From Gottfriedia solisilvae (lineage in GTDB: Bacteria; Bacillota; Bacilli; Bacillales; Bacillaceae_G), in contig NZ_NETJ01000004.1 of the NCBI RefSeq assembly GCF_002128405.1, forward strand, positions 558,001 through 622,000: a stretch of DNA of 64,000 nt, read 5' to 3'. A program made the translations under genes and the position numbers. This document shows, in pieces, positions 1 to 8,168 of the stretch; position 1 is the stretch's first letter, and every line of letters begins with the position of its first letter. The notes under the pieces were generated by a model, which was not told the origin of the DNA, made no database searches, and worked only from the letters and a program-made list of their open reading frames with translations.

Positions 1-33
1 TTTTTAATAATCTCCTTGATTGTAAACTTTGAA

Positions 34-60
34 AGGAAGGAAAAATAACTTTTCCTTCCT
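34..60 (-). terminator. Hairpin after treP
   Basis: An 11-bp perfect inverted repeat (34-44 and 50-60) with a 5-nt loop lies just past the treP stop codon at 70. The T-run that follows on the minus strand is interrupted, so termination may be partial and a phosphotrehalase gene beyond the left edge could still be co-transcribed. Confidence 0.6.
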
Positions 61-69
61 CTTAAATAA

Positions 70-1488
70 TTATGAATTTTTTACTAGCAGTTTTTTCTTG
101 TTAAAGATAATTGTTAAAATAAATGGAATTACAATTGCAACTAACATTGCTACTGCAAACATTCCCATATGTTTTGGTTGAATAGATAGAATACCAGGTA
201 AGCCACCTACTCCAATTGAGTTTGCCATAACGCCAGAACCAACTGAAATAATGCCAGCAATTCCAGATCCAATCATTGCAGCTAAGAATGGATAAGCATA
301 TTTTAAGTTAATACCAAACATTGCGGGTTCTGTTACACCTAAATAACAAGAGATCGCCGCTGGAATTGAAATTTGTTTTTCTTCTTCATTTTTTCTATTT
401 AAGTAAATAATTGCTAATACTGCAGAACCTTGAGCAATATTTGATAAAGCAATCATTGGCCATAGGTTTGTTCCACCAAGCTCACTCATTAACTGTAAAT
501 CAATTGCGTTCGTCATATGGTGTAAACCTGTAATTACTAATGGAGCATAGAAGAATCCAAATACTAAAGCAAATAACCAACCAAATGATGATGTTAATCC
601 AGAATAAACTACATGTGAAATTGCAGAACCAACTTTCCAACCAAGTGGTCCTAAAACAATATGAGCAATTAACACTGTTGGTACAAGTGCTAAGAAAGGA
701 ACAACGATCATTGAAATTGCACTTGGAACAACCTTTCTAATACTTCTCTCTAAAAATGCTAATGTAAAACCTGCTAAAATAGCCGGAATTACTTGAGCTT
801 GGTAACCAATCATGTCAATTTTAACGAAACCAAAGTCCCAGAATGGTGCTTCTGCCCCACCAGAAACTGCATATGCATTTAATAATTGTGGAGAAACAAG
901 TGTAATCCCCAGAACAATCCCTAAAATTTGAGTTGTACCCATTTTCTTTGTAATCGACCATGTGATACCAACAGGTAAGAAGTGGAAGATTGCTTCACCT
1001 ATTAACCATAAGAATGAATGCACACCAGCCCAAAATTGTGAAGTTTCTACAATCGTTTTAGTTCCATCTTCTAGTAACTTAATATCACCAATAATATTTC
1101 GGAATCCTAAAATTAGACCCCCAACAACAATCGCAGGAATTAATGGAGAAAAAATTTCTGCTAAATGCGCAAGTACACGTTGTAACCAAGTCATGTTTTG
1201 TCTTGCTGCAACTTTTGCATCTTCCTTAGAAGATTCATCAACACCAGCTAATTCTACAAAATCATTGTAAAACATTGATACTTCGTTCCCAATAATAACT
1301 TGGAATTGACCTGCCTGTGTAAATGTTCCCTTAACTAATTTAAGATCTTGTATCTTTTTCTCATCAGCTTTTTTTACATCTTTTAATACAAAACGCATAC
1401 GCGTTGCACAATGTGTAACTGTTGCGATATTCTCTTTGCCACCGATATGTTGAAGTAATTGTTTTGCATCATCAGTATAACGACCCAT
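70..1488 (-). CDS. treP: Trehalose-specific PTS enzyme IIBC
   Basis: Membrane permease of the phosphoenolpyruvate:sugar phosphotransferase system that imports trehalose as trehalose 6-phosphate. The N-terminal EIIB domain (about residues 1-90) carries the phosphorylated cysteine in THCATRMRF (Cys27). The EIIC domain (about 105-465) is strongly hydrophobic and holds family motifs such as GLHHMTNAID and YLGVTEPAMFGI. The length (472 aa) equals that of E. coli TreB and B. cereus TreP, and no EIIA domain is fused, so EIIA-Glc must come from another protein. The ATG is preceded by AGGAGGGG. Two palindromic operators and a catabolite-response site lie upstream. No phosphotrehalase or treR gene is inside the window; they may lie to the left. 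The adjacent ROK regulator has its own terminator and is probably unrelated. Trehalose rather than sucrose or another glucoside is inferred from overall resemblance. Confidence 0.8.
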   Translation of the reverse strand: MGRYTDDAKQLLQHIGGKENIATVTHCATRMRFVLKDVKKADEKKIQDLKLVKGTFTQAGQFQVIIGNEVSMFYNDFVELAGVDESSKEDAKVAARQNMTWLQRVLAHLAEIFSPLIPAIVVGGLILGFRNIIGDIKLLEDGTKTIVETSQFWAGVHSFLWLIGEAIFHFLPVGITWSITKKMGTTQILGIVLGITLVSPQLLNAYAVSGGAEAPFWDFGFVKIDMIGYQAQVIPAILAGFTLAFLERSIRKVVPSAISMIVVPFLALVPTVLIAHIVLGPLGWKVGSAISHVVYSGLTSSFGWLFALVFGFFYAPLVITGLHHMTNAIDLQLMSELGGTNLWPMIALSNIAQGSAVLAIIYLNRKNEEEKQISIPAAISCYLGVTEPAMFGINLKYAYPFLAAMIGSGIAGIISVGSGVMANSIGVGGLPGILSIQPKHMGMFAVAMLVAIVIPFILTIIFNKKKLLVKNS

Positions 1489-1526
1489 TTCAATACCCCT
1501 CCTCTTATGTTTCTCTTTTTATCTAT

Positions 1527-1544
1527 ATCCTGTACGTACAAGAT
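1527..1544. promoter_or_regulatory. TreR-like operator 1
   Basis: ATCCTGTACGTACAAGAT is an almost perfect palindrome (one unpaired position per half). It is the distal or proximal partner of an identical core 25 bp away. TreR-type GntR repressors of bacilli bind a TTGTATATACAA-like palindrome, so the TGTACGTACA core fits that class. The assignment is an inference. Confidence 0.6.
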
Positions 1545-1551
1545 AAGTATA

Positions 1552-1569
1552 TTCCTGTACGTACAGGAA
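1552..1569. promoter_or_regulatory. TreR-like operator 2
   Basis: TTCCTGTACGTACAGGAA is a perfect 18-bp palindrome. Its centre is 25 bp from that of the neighbouring palindrome, upstream of treP. The paired arrangement suggests cooperative repressor binding around the promoter. Confidence 0.65.
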
Positions 1570-1581
1570 AGCAAGCGTTTT

Positions 1582-1596
1582 TTGAAAACGCTCACA
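1582..1596 (+). promoter_or_regulatory. cre site (CcpA) upstream of treP
   Basis: TTGAAAACGCTCACA matches every position of the catabolite-responsive-element consensus WTGNAANCGNWNNCW. It is 13 bp from the second operator, so treP is probably under CcpA carbon-catabolite control as well as specific induction. Confidence 0.75.
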
Positions 1597-1749
1597 ACAA
1601 CTTTCATTTTTATTCAACAAATGTTTACTTCAGTTTTTAGGCAAATTTATGTAAATCGTCAATATAAGTCAGTTATATGAGTTTTATTACTATTTATGGT
1701 TCCAAAAATATTACTTTCCATTAATGAGTGCGGATTAATAGACATAACA

Positions 1750-1790
1750 AAAATAGCCCGATTCACCATTTACATCTAAGGAACCGAGCT
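1750..1790 (-). terminator. Terminator of the ROK regulator gene
   Basis: Ten-bp stem (1755-1764 with 1781-1790, containing G-U pairs on the minus strand), followed leftwards by a run of T (minus strand). It separates the ROK gene from the treP promoter region. Confidence 0.7.
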
Positions 1791-1795
1791 TTATT

Positions 1796-3013
1796 TTATG
1801 AAAAACTTTCTTCTGTATAAAAATCAATCACCATACAACCTGCACCCTGTGCAACGATATTGTAAGCCGTAGTTGATTTCACTATTTGAATTGGACTATT
1901 TGGGTAATGTTTCATTCTTGATCTCGCTATATCAGATGCAATATCGAAAAAAAATGGCTTTGGAACTAATGTACCTCCACAAATGACAATATCTGGTCTT
2001 AATAAAAAAATCAGATTAGCCAGACCTATTCCAAAATAATAAGCTGCATCCTTTAACACTTCTAAGCTTAAACGATCTTCTTGTTCTAATGCATCTAAAG
2101 TTTGGTGCAAACTAATATCTTCTATATCTTCAACACAATCTTGAAGATGGGAAGACTCTCCCCGTTTAATACGTTTAATCACCTCTTCACGAATGGCAGG
2201 TAAACTGCTATAAGCTTGAAGACAACCATAAGACCCACATGAACAACGTTGTCCATGGACGTCAATGATCATATGACCAAATGCATCGTCCATTTCATTT
2301 TTATGACTGAGTAATCTTCCTTGTTGAACTACACCACATCTTATACTCATATCACTTGAAACAAATATAATATTATCTGTTTCTTTTCCATACTTTAATC
2401 GATATTCAGCTAAAGCAGCTAAATTTGTTCCATTATTAATGAAAACTGGACATTGATTTGTTTTCTCTAAGTAGTTTATGATATTTAAATCTTCCCACCC
2501 ACCAGCAATAAATGAGTCAGAATTAATGATTGTTCCTTTTTCTGAATCGATTGGATCGAGTAATCCTATTCCGATCCCTAATAATTTTTCTCTACTAATA
2601 TCATTTTGAACTAATAATTGATCAACACAGTTCGTTACAAAATTCAGAGTAAATTCTCCAGTACTTCCTTGATCCATCTTTAGTTTCTTAGTCTCTAAAA
2701 TATTTAAATGTAAATCTAATAATAAAACAGTTGTATATAAATTTGTAATCTCTACGCCAATTATATAGTTCGACGTAGGATTTACTACGTACATTACGGG
2801 CTTTCTTCCACCGCTTGAAACACCTAACCCACTATCTATAATCAGTCCGGCTTGTACTAATTCGTCTAATAATCTCACACAAGTTGTATGTTTATAACCA
2901 GTTAGCTCAGTTAGTGTGCTTACTTTTATTGGTCCTAATTTTCGTATTAAGCTATATAAAAGCTTTAAACTTTTTAATTTTGGCGAATGTACTCCTACAA
3001 ATTGCCTTAGCAT
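1796..3013 (-). CDS. ROK-family transcriptional regulator
   Basis: Sugar-responsive DNA-binding regulator of the NagC/XylR (ROK) family. A winged helix-turn-helix occupies roughly the first 75 residues. A ROK sugar-kinase-like domain follows, with the zinc motif GHMIID (246-251) and C-S-C-G-S-Y-G-C (257-264). The reading frame is open to 3067, but the ATG at 3013 has a very good ribosome site (GGAGG seven bases upstream), giving 405 aa, the usual length for this family. The gene stands alone between treP and the divergent purine nucleoside phosphorylase gene. Its effector and targets cannot be told from the sequence. It could act on genes outside the window. Confidence 0.85.
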   Translation of the reverse strand: MLRQFVGVHSPKLKSLKLLYSLIRKLGPIKVSTLTELTGYKHTTCVRLLDELVQAGLIIDSGLGVSSGGRKPVMYVVNPTSNYIIGVEITNLYTTVLLLDLHLNILETKKLKMDQGSTGEFTLNFVTNCVDQLLVQNDISREKLLGIGIGLLDPIDSEKGTIINSDSFIAGGWEDLNIINYLEKTNQCPVFINNGTNLAALAEYRLKYGKETDNIIFVSSDMSIRCGVVQQGRLLSHKNEMDDAFGHMIIDVHGQRCSCGSYGCLQAYSSLPAIREEVIKRIKRGESSHLQDCVEDIEDISLHQTLDALEQEDRLSLEVLKDAAYYFGIGLANLIFLLRPDIVICGGTLVPKPFFFDIASDIARSRMKHYPNSPIQIVKSTTAYNIVAQGAGCMVIDFYTEESFS

Positions 3014-3293
3014 CGTTTTCCTCCAAAGCTTTTTCATTATCAATATCTTACCCGATTTATACTGCAAGCATCACTTACAATCAATCAGCTTTTTTTATTT
3101 TATAAATTAAGTATAGCTATTTTAGACATTTGATAATAGTATTTTTTCTCGAAACACTTAACTTTTTACCAAAATGGTATTTAGTCCATTTACAATCAGG
3201 AAAAAATCATTTAGACTAATATTGAAAGAAATCATCTATTACATTAAATTTTTATGAATACAAATTATTAACTCATTCAAGGAGGAAATAAAA

Positions 3294-4112
3294 ATGCATA
3301 AAACAGAACATATTTTAGAAACAAAAGAATTTATCCTAAACAAAACAAACTACCGCCCAACAGTTGGGTTAATCTTAGGTTCTGGATTAGGAACACTTGC
3401 AGATGAAATCGAAAATTCAGTTACAATCCCTTATAGCGAGATTCCTCACTTTGCTAAATCTGAAGCTGTCGGTCATGCCAATGAATTAGTAATCGGAGAA
3501 TTAAAAGGACAAGCTGTAGTCGCAATGAAAGGCCGTTTCCATTATTATGAAGGCTTTACATTAGATGAAGTAACGTTCCCAGTACGCGTTATGAAAGCTC
3601 TTGGAGTTGAAAAATTAATTGTTACAAATGCATGTGGAGCAGTTAACACAAGCTTTAATCCTGGCGATTTAATGTTAATTACTGACCATATTAATCTAGT
3701 TGGAAACAACCCATTAATCGGACCAAACAACCCCGAACTAGGTACTCGTTTCCCAGATGTATCAGAAGTTTATAATAAAGAATTACGCGCGCTTGCATTA
3801 AAAGTAGCTGAAAAACAAGACGTTCAATTACAACAAGGTGTTTATGCTTGGTGGAGTGGACCTTCATATGAAACACCTGCTGAAATTCGTATGATTCGTA
3901 CATTAGGTGCTGATGCTGTTGGGATGTCTACAGTACCAGAAGCAATCGTTGCTGTTCACAGTAGCATGAAAGTTCTTGGTATCTCTTGCCTAACTAATAT
4001 GGCATGCGGCATTCTAGACCAACCATTAAACCATGAAGAAGTAATCGAAGTTGCAAGCATGGTACGCACTAAATTTGTAGGACTAGTAAAAGGTATTTTA
4101 GAAGAGCTTTAA
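3294..4112 (+). CDS. punA: Purine nucleoside phosphorylase (trimeric type)
   Basis: Cleaves inosine, guanosine and deoxy forms with phosphate to give the base and (deoxy)ribose 1-phosphate, in purine salvage. It resembles B. subtilis PupG over its whole length (272 aa). Visible motifs are the phosphate loop GSGLG (29-33), GHAN with His61, HYYEG (83-87), NACGAVN (112-118), SYETPAE (191-197) and GMSTVPE (210-216). The start has AAGGAGG at ideal distance. Residues 185-190 read AWWSGP where B. subtilis PupG has AVTGP, which could alter the nucleoside pocket. The gene is monocistronic: a strong terminator follows and there is no phosphopentomutase gene (drm) beside it, unlike the drm-pupG arrangement of B. 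subtilis. Confidence 0.9.
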   Translation: MHKTEHILETKEFILNKTNYRPTVGLILGSGLGTLADEIENSVTIPYSEIPHFAKSEAVGHANELVIGELKGQAVVAMKGRFHYYEGFTLDEVTFPVRVMKALGVEKLIVTNACGAVNTSFNPGDLMLITDHINLVGNNPLIGPNNPELGTRFPDVSEVYNKELRALALKVAEKQDVQLQQGVYAWWSGPSYETPAEIRMIRTLGADAVGMSTVPEAIVAVHSSMKVLGISCLTNMACGILDQPLNHEEVIEVASMVRTKFVGLVKGILEEL

Positions 4113-4125
4113 TTAGTAAAATAGA

Positions 4126-4158
4126 AGTAAAGAGGGACTATACCCTCTTTACTTTTTT
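4126..4158 (+). terminator. Terminator of punA
   Basis: Perfect 11-bp stem (4126-4136 with 4143-4153) and a 6-nt loop, followed by a T-run. Confidence 0.9.
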
Positions 4159-4180
4159 AATTCGTAAATGAGGTGTCATT

Positions 4181-5089
4181 TTGAAAGGAATATTGTATAT
4201 CATCATTGGATCTGCATGTTATGGTGTATTGTCTACATTCGTAAAACTAGCATATAATGATGGTTTTATTGTGAATGATGTTGTTGGGATTCAAATGTTT
4301 GTTGGGGCTATTTTATTGTGGTCTATTGTTCTTATAAATAAGCTTCTTAAAAAGAAGTCGACAACTCAGACATATGTAAAGCCTGCAAAAAAAGATATAT
4401 TATTATTAACTGTATTAGGATCGACTACTGGATTAACAGGAATGTTTTATTATTTGTCTCTTCAATACATCACAGCCTCGTTTGCTATCGTATTACTTTT
4501 TCAATTTACTTGGATCGGCGTTTTCTTAGAGGCTTTGCTTAACCGAAAATTTCCCGAGAAAGGAAAGGTAATCTCCCTAATCCCATTAATAATTGGAACT
4601 CTTTTTGCAACAAATGTTTTTTCGGCCGGTATCCAGCAAATAAACTTGCTAGGCTTACTTTTTGGTTTGTTATCTGCCATTTCATATTCTATATTTGTTC
4701 TCTTAAGTGGAAGAGTTGCAGTACAAACTAACCCTGTTACAAAAACTGCTCTTATGATTACGGGCGGTTTTATAATATGTGCCCTTTTTCTCCCTCCTAA
4801 CTTTTTTAGTGACGGAAAATTATTTGTTGAAATCACATTAAAATACGGCATCATACTAGGTTTTTTAGGTCCATTCTTCTCTACATTTATGTTTTCAAAA
4901 GGAGTGCCATTAACGGGGTCTGGCTTAGCATCTATTTTAGGAGCGGCAGAACTTCCGACCGCTGTTTTGATGTCAGCGCTTGTGTTAAAAGAATCAATTG
5001 GTACGGCACAATATATAGGCGTTTCCTTAATTTTAGCTGGTATTGCCCTTCCAGAATTATTAAAGAAAAAATCATTACAGACATCTTAA
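4181..5089 (+). CDS. EamA/DMT-family transporter
   Basis: Integral membrane protein of the drug/metabolite transporter superfamily: 302 aa with about ten hydrophobic segments arranged as two EamA repeats, the second beginning near residue 155. The start is a TTG preceded by GAGGTG. Members export amino acids, nucleobases or other metabolites. The substrate here is unknown. The gene lies between the terminators of punA and its own, so it is a single-gene unit and its position after punA is weak evidence for a purine-related role. Confidence 0.85.
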   Translation: MKGILYIIIGSACYGVLSTFVKLAYNDGFIVNDVVGIQMFVGAILLWSIVLINKLLKKKSTTQTYVKPAKKDILLLTVLGSTTGLTGMFYYLSLQYITASFAIVLLFQFTWIGVFLEALLNRKFPEKGKVISLIPLIIGTLFATNVFSAGIQQINLLGLLFGLLSAISYSIFVLLSGRVAVQTNPVTKTALMITGGFIICALFLPPNFFSDGKLFVEITLKYGIILGFLGPFFSTFMFSKGVPLTGSGLASILGAAELPTAVLMSALVLKESIGTAQYIGVSLILAGIALPELLKKKSLQTS

Positions 5090-5090
5090 A

Positions 5091-5116
5091 AAACACTTCC
5101 TCTGAAGTGTTTTTTA
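5091..5116 (+). terminator. Terminator of the EamA gene
   Basis: Nine-bp perfect stem (5091-5099 with 5104-5112), loop CTCT, then a T-run, directly after the stop codon. Confidence 0.9.
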
Positions 5117-5242
5117 TTATATAGTTGAGTATTTTTAATAAAACTTAGGAGCAAGTTTTTTAATCAGTATTATTTATATAGTATATTTTTGACCTTTTCC
5201 CAAATAATATCTTTGTTACATTCTTAATGGAGGTGTTTTAAA

Positions 5243-5656
5243 ATGAAGGTCAGAGACGTTATGTCAAGCAATGTAGAAAGCTGCTCTAACCAAGATTCAT
5301 TACAAGCAGTTGCAAGCAAAATGGAATCTTTAAATGTAGGTGCAATACCAGTTGTTGAGAACGGTCAAGTAGTCGGTATGATTACGGACCGCGACTTGGC
5401 ACTACGAGGTATTGGACATAATGGAAACGGACATGCTTCTCAAGTCATGTCTAATAACATCGTAACTATTGATGCAGATGCTAATCTTCAAGAAGCATCT
5501 AGCTTAATGGCGCAACACCAAATTAGAAGATTACCTGTTGTTGAAAACGGAAATCTTGTAGGCATGCTCTCTCTAGGTGACTTGGCCGTTCAAGATCAAT
5601 CAGATGAAAGTGCTGGGGAAGCTTTATCACAAATTTCTCAAAATGATGTGCAATAA
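5243..5656 (+). CDS. Two-CBS-domain protein (YhcV-like)
   Basis: Small soluble protein (137 aa) made of two CBS domains, about residues 7-55 and 72-122. Each contains the typical GAIPVVENGQVVGMITDRDL-type strand-loop pattern. CBS pairs bind adenine nucleotides or related ligands and act as energy or ligand sensors. No catalytic domain is attached. B. subtilis YhcV is the nearest remembered relative by size and architecture. The start has TGGAGGTG upstream. It is monocistronic and convergent with the partition locus. Confidence 0.8.
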   Translation: MKVRDVMSSNVESCSNQDSLQAVASKMESLNVGAIPVVENGQVVGMITDRDLALRGIGHNGNGHASQVMSNNIVTIDADANLQEASSLMAQHQIRRLPVVENGNLVGMLSLGDLAVQDQSDESAGEALSQISQNDVQ

Positions 5657-5671
5657 GTTTAGTTGAAAAGG

Positions 5672-5707
5672 CAAAAGGAACCGTAGTAATACTTTCGGTT
5701 CCCTTTG
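5672..5707. terminator. Shared terminator between CBS gene and par locus
   Basis: Seven-bp stem GGAACCG/CGGTTCC (5677-5683, 5696-5702) extended by A/T pairs with a one-base bulge. It lies between convergent genes and can serve both strands. Confidence 0.7.
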
Positions 5708-5713
5708 TATTCA

Positions 5714-6280
5714 TTATTTATTCATTTGTGCAAGAAAGTCACCTAGAAGGTCATCCAAGTCTTCTTTCTCATTTTTATGCTTTGTCTGCTCTATCTCCTG
5801 CTCACTCTCCCATGTAAAGTCGTCTATATCGATACCTCTTACATCTCTTGTATCATCCTCACCCGATATATTTTCACTTGGAATTGGCTTCCACTCTAAT
5901 TTAGCAGCTGCTATTTCATCATTCTGTTCATACGTATATGTCGCACCACTATTTAATGAGGTCAGCAATGATACAGTCTTGATTGGATCTGATAATAGTT
6001 GATAGACAATACTTCCTAGTAACGCTTCAGACTGTTCATGCTTTAACCAGTCTCTTTGGGCCTTATTTAATCGATTTGGAAGTGGGATTGTAATTGTCTC
6101 TTTTTGTATCGAGATTTCATCGTTCACTCCTCTCAAAGTGAACTCGGCAATTTTACTTGAGAAATTTCGTCTTTCACTTTCCTTTAAGCTTTGTAAATGT
6201 TTCAAAATGTGATTAGGTGTATCAGAAGGGATACGAAATGTAATAGGTTGTCCTCTCGTTAATTCTTTTTCCTTCTTCAT
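5714..6280 (-). CDS. ParR-like centromere-binding adaptor
   Basis: Second gene of a plasmid-type partition locus: 188 aa. The N-terminus looks like a ribbon-helix-helix DNA-binding fold: a short strand with basic residues (about 12-20, ITFRIPSD), then two helices (about 23-36 and 39-52, the latter with NFSSKIAEF). The C-terminal third is very acidic and low in complexity (DIDDFTWESEQEIEQ, EKEDLDDLLGDFLAQM), ending in an amphipathic helix. This is the layout expected of ParR proteins, whose C-terminal tail caps the actin-like ParM filament. The gene begins 9 bases after the ParM stop and its ribosome site (AAGGTGA) overlaps that stop, so the two are translationally coupled. I recognise the role from architecture and context, not from a close named homologue. 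Confidence 0.65.
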   Translation of the reverse strand: MKKEKELTRGQPITFRIPSDTPNHILKHLQSLKESERRNFSSKIAEFTLRGVNDEISIQKETITIPLPNRLNKAQRDWLKHEQSEALLGSIVYQLLSDPIKTVSLLTSLNSGATYTYEQNDEIAAAKLEWKPIPSENISGEDDTRDVRGIDIDDFTWESEQEIEQTKHKNEKEDLDDLLGDFLAQMNK

Positions 6281-6289
6281 AAAGTCACC

Positions 6290-7471
6290 TTACTTTGTCT
6301 TTGCCATTTTTTGTTCTTCACTTTGTTTTTCCCTCTGATTTCTTCTTGAAAAATCAGCTATTAGCTTGTAATAGGCATTAACCATCATCCAAATACTTTC
6401 TTTTTCATCTTCAAAGAAATCAATTTGATAGCCGTCAAGGTTATTATTTAACGCGACTAAATACTCTTTTAAGATAATTGATCCTCCACCAATAAAATAG
6501 CAAATTTCAGTTTGAGAGTTCCTCTGCCACATATTTCGTAAATGACGGTATTGTTTTTTCGCCAATTCTAATAGAATTCTATCAACAATGTCATGAACGC
6601 TTGTCCTACTTCCCTTCACCATAATATGGTTCCGGTCACTTTTCTTCGTTATAATTTCGACAACGTCTCTTCTACTATCTAACTCTATGCCATATTTTGA
6701 ACGTATTTCCTCACGTATCTGCTCGAGAGATTCTGAAACACCTAGGTTAAAACCTTGTGCTTTATCGTCATCTACTTTCCTATTTTTTATGACTGCGATA
6801 TCAGTAGACAGTCCTCCGATATCTTGAATGAGGATTCTTTTATCAATTAGTTCTTTATTAATAATATTTAAATGCTGGTCCATTACTAAATTAATATAAG
6901 CTGCAAATCCTTCAGGATAGATTTTCACTTCTTCAAACTTAATATTTATTTTCAGTCCTTGATACTTAGGTGTTACTAGAAACTCAACTTGGTGTACCGA
7001 GCTTAGTAAACGAGAACGATATGCAACGTCCTTCCCTTCCTTCACCTCTCTTAACGGAAGGCCTGTCCCCAATGTATAAGTAGCCTCAATCACTTGATTT
7101 GACCGTTTAAAGTTTTGTTTATTCTCATCTCTAGCAGCATCTAGTGCTAGTGCAGCGAATAACATAATTAAGGTTTGATCTTCTTCTGATTTATTACTAC
7201 CTGGATCTAGCTCCGTAGCATTATTGCTTTTTGTTGCTAAGTATCCAACACGATAAATAGAATTATTATCTTTTAGAGTCGGTGAATGTACTCGAATATG
7301 TATGCCATCGTTTGGATCTTGATTATTCAATTCTTCTACTCCAATTATTGGGCGATCTTCAATATCTCTCGCAACAATATTAGGAATATTAATTTCATGT
7401 TCCATCTTTCCGAATATGCCTTTAAGTGAATCATTACCTACATCAATTGCAGCAATACGAGCGTTTACCAA
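6290..7471 (-). CDS. ParM/StbA-family actin-like partition ATPase
   Basis: Actin-like filament-forming protein that pushes or positions DNA bound by its ParR partner. Actin-fold motifs are visible: phosphate-1 AAIDVGND (about residues 7-14 from the chosen start), phosphate-2 QDIGGLSTD (about 216-224) and the adenosine motif FIGGGS (about 327-332). The length of about 393 aa suits the ParM/Alp group. The frame is open to an ATG at 7492, but AAAGGG lies right against the ATG at 7480, while a TTG at 7471 stands eight bases after it. The TTG start gives MVNARIAAIDVGND, a typical ParM beginning. A ParR-like gene follows and an iteron array precedes it. No replication, mobilisation or integrase gene is nearby and the flanks are chromosomal. 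Confidence 0.85.
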   Translation of the reverse strand: MVNARIAAIDVGNDSLKGIFGKMEHEINIPNIVARDIEDRPIIGVEELNNQDPNDGIHIRVHSPTLKDNNSIYRVGYLATKSNNATELDPGSNKSEEDQTLIMLFAALALDAARDENKQNFKRSNQVIEATYTLGTGLPLREVKEGKDVAYRSRLLSSVHQVEFLVTPKYQGLKINIKFEEVKIYPEGFAAYINLVMDQHLNIINKELIDKRILIQDIGGLSTDIAVIKNRKVDDDKAQGFNLGVSESLEQIREEIRSKYGIELDSRRDVVEIITKKSDRNHIMVKGSRTSVHDIVDRILLELAKKQYRHLRNMWQRNSQTEICYFIGGGSIILKEYLVALNNNLDGYQIDFFEDEKESIWMMVNAYYKLIADFSRRNQREKQSEEQKMAKTK

Positions 7472-7582
7472 ATAAATCATCCCTTTCACCATGTGTTTTT
7501 ACAGATAATTAATTTAATTCTGACTAAAAGGTTATCTGAGTTTATTTTAAGGGTCAATCGTATCTCTTAACTAACATGAAAA

Positions 7583-7734
7583 TGTAAACTAGACGATTTA
7601 TTTGTCATCTTGTATACAAAACCGTAAACTCATTTAAATGAAAGCATGTATATAGATTTGTATACTTGTAAACATGCATACATTTATGTGTACAACTGTT
7701 TACAATCTGTATACTTGTTTACAAAAATGTATAC
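7583..7734. repeat. Iteron array (TGTWWAC) upstream of parM: putative centromere
   Basis: About twelve copies of a 7-mer, TGTATAC or TGTTTAC/TGTAAAC with single changes, start at 7583, 7611, 7623, 7647, 7659, 7667, 7675, 7687, 7697, 7708, 7716 and 7728. The last eight are packed 8-12 bp apart. The first two thirds of the array are looser. Several copies are themselves palindromic (GTATAC). Position and density match the parC/parN centromeres of type II plasmid partition loci, where ParR binds and also represses the operon. The role is inferred. Confidence 0.7.
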
Positions 7735-7799
7735 ATCGTAGATTAGTCTAATGAATAGATCAAACTTCTTTTATGGTTACTTTTAGTTATGTTTTTTTC

Positions 7800-7978
7800 A
7801 ATCCACTGTTTTGTGGGGCTAAGCTTGAGCCTCTTGTCCACACGATGTAGATCATGCATGCCTTACGACAAAACTTCGTGTTTTAGCATGGCTACCTTAC
7901 TTGCCTTATGGGTCTTTAGCCTTCCCGCATCTCCCACTGGAGTTTTGCACCTTCCGTTATAATCAACTCCTGTCTTAT
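7800..7978. repeat. Degenerate Bacillaceae intergenic repeat, copy A
   Basis: This stretch is GC-richer than its flanks. It contains GTGGGGCTAA (7813-7822, shared exactly with copy B at 27854) and ends with TAATCAACTCCTGT, matching the end of copy D near 63597. The segment with CTTCCCGCATCTCCC and ACTGGAGT resembles the dispersed Bacillus intergenic element I remember (CTCCCGC..AGGAGT..CACCTTCCGTTCC..AATCAACT). No reading frame of note. It lies between the par iterons and the preQ1 riboswitch. Confidence 0.55.
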
Positions 7979-8147
7979 TTGGTTTAAACTCTGAATGCAA
8001 CAATCTTATAGATAAAAACACTTAGTTACGTTTTGTAATTTTTTACTTTTCTAGAAAAGTTTTTGTTCTTTTCTCTTTAAACTATTATAATAGTAATTGC
8101 GATTGTACTTCTTACGTACAATTGTTAATAGATAATTTAATAAAAAT

Positions 8148-8168
8148 CCATAAGTAAAATACTTATGG
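8148..8168 (+). other. Hairpin just upstream of the preQ1 aptamer
   Basis: CCATAAGTA / TACTTATGG, a perfect 9-bp stem with an AAA loop. Its last base is the first base of the aptamer stem P1. It would be at or near the 5' end of the leader RNA. Confidence 0.6.

Noticed and set aside
962-1270. 102-aa plus-strand frame inside treP
   Set aside because: It lies opposite a well-supported PTS gene, lacks a ribosome site and has no family resemblance.
7583-7734. CRISPR array
   Set aside because: The repeated unit is 7 bp with spacings of about one helical turn, far too short for CRISPR repeats, and no cas gene is present.
5714-8000. Prophage or integrated plasmid around the partition genes
   Set aside because: No integrase, replication or structural genes and no direct repeats resembling attachment sites were seen; only the partition locus is plasmid-like.
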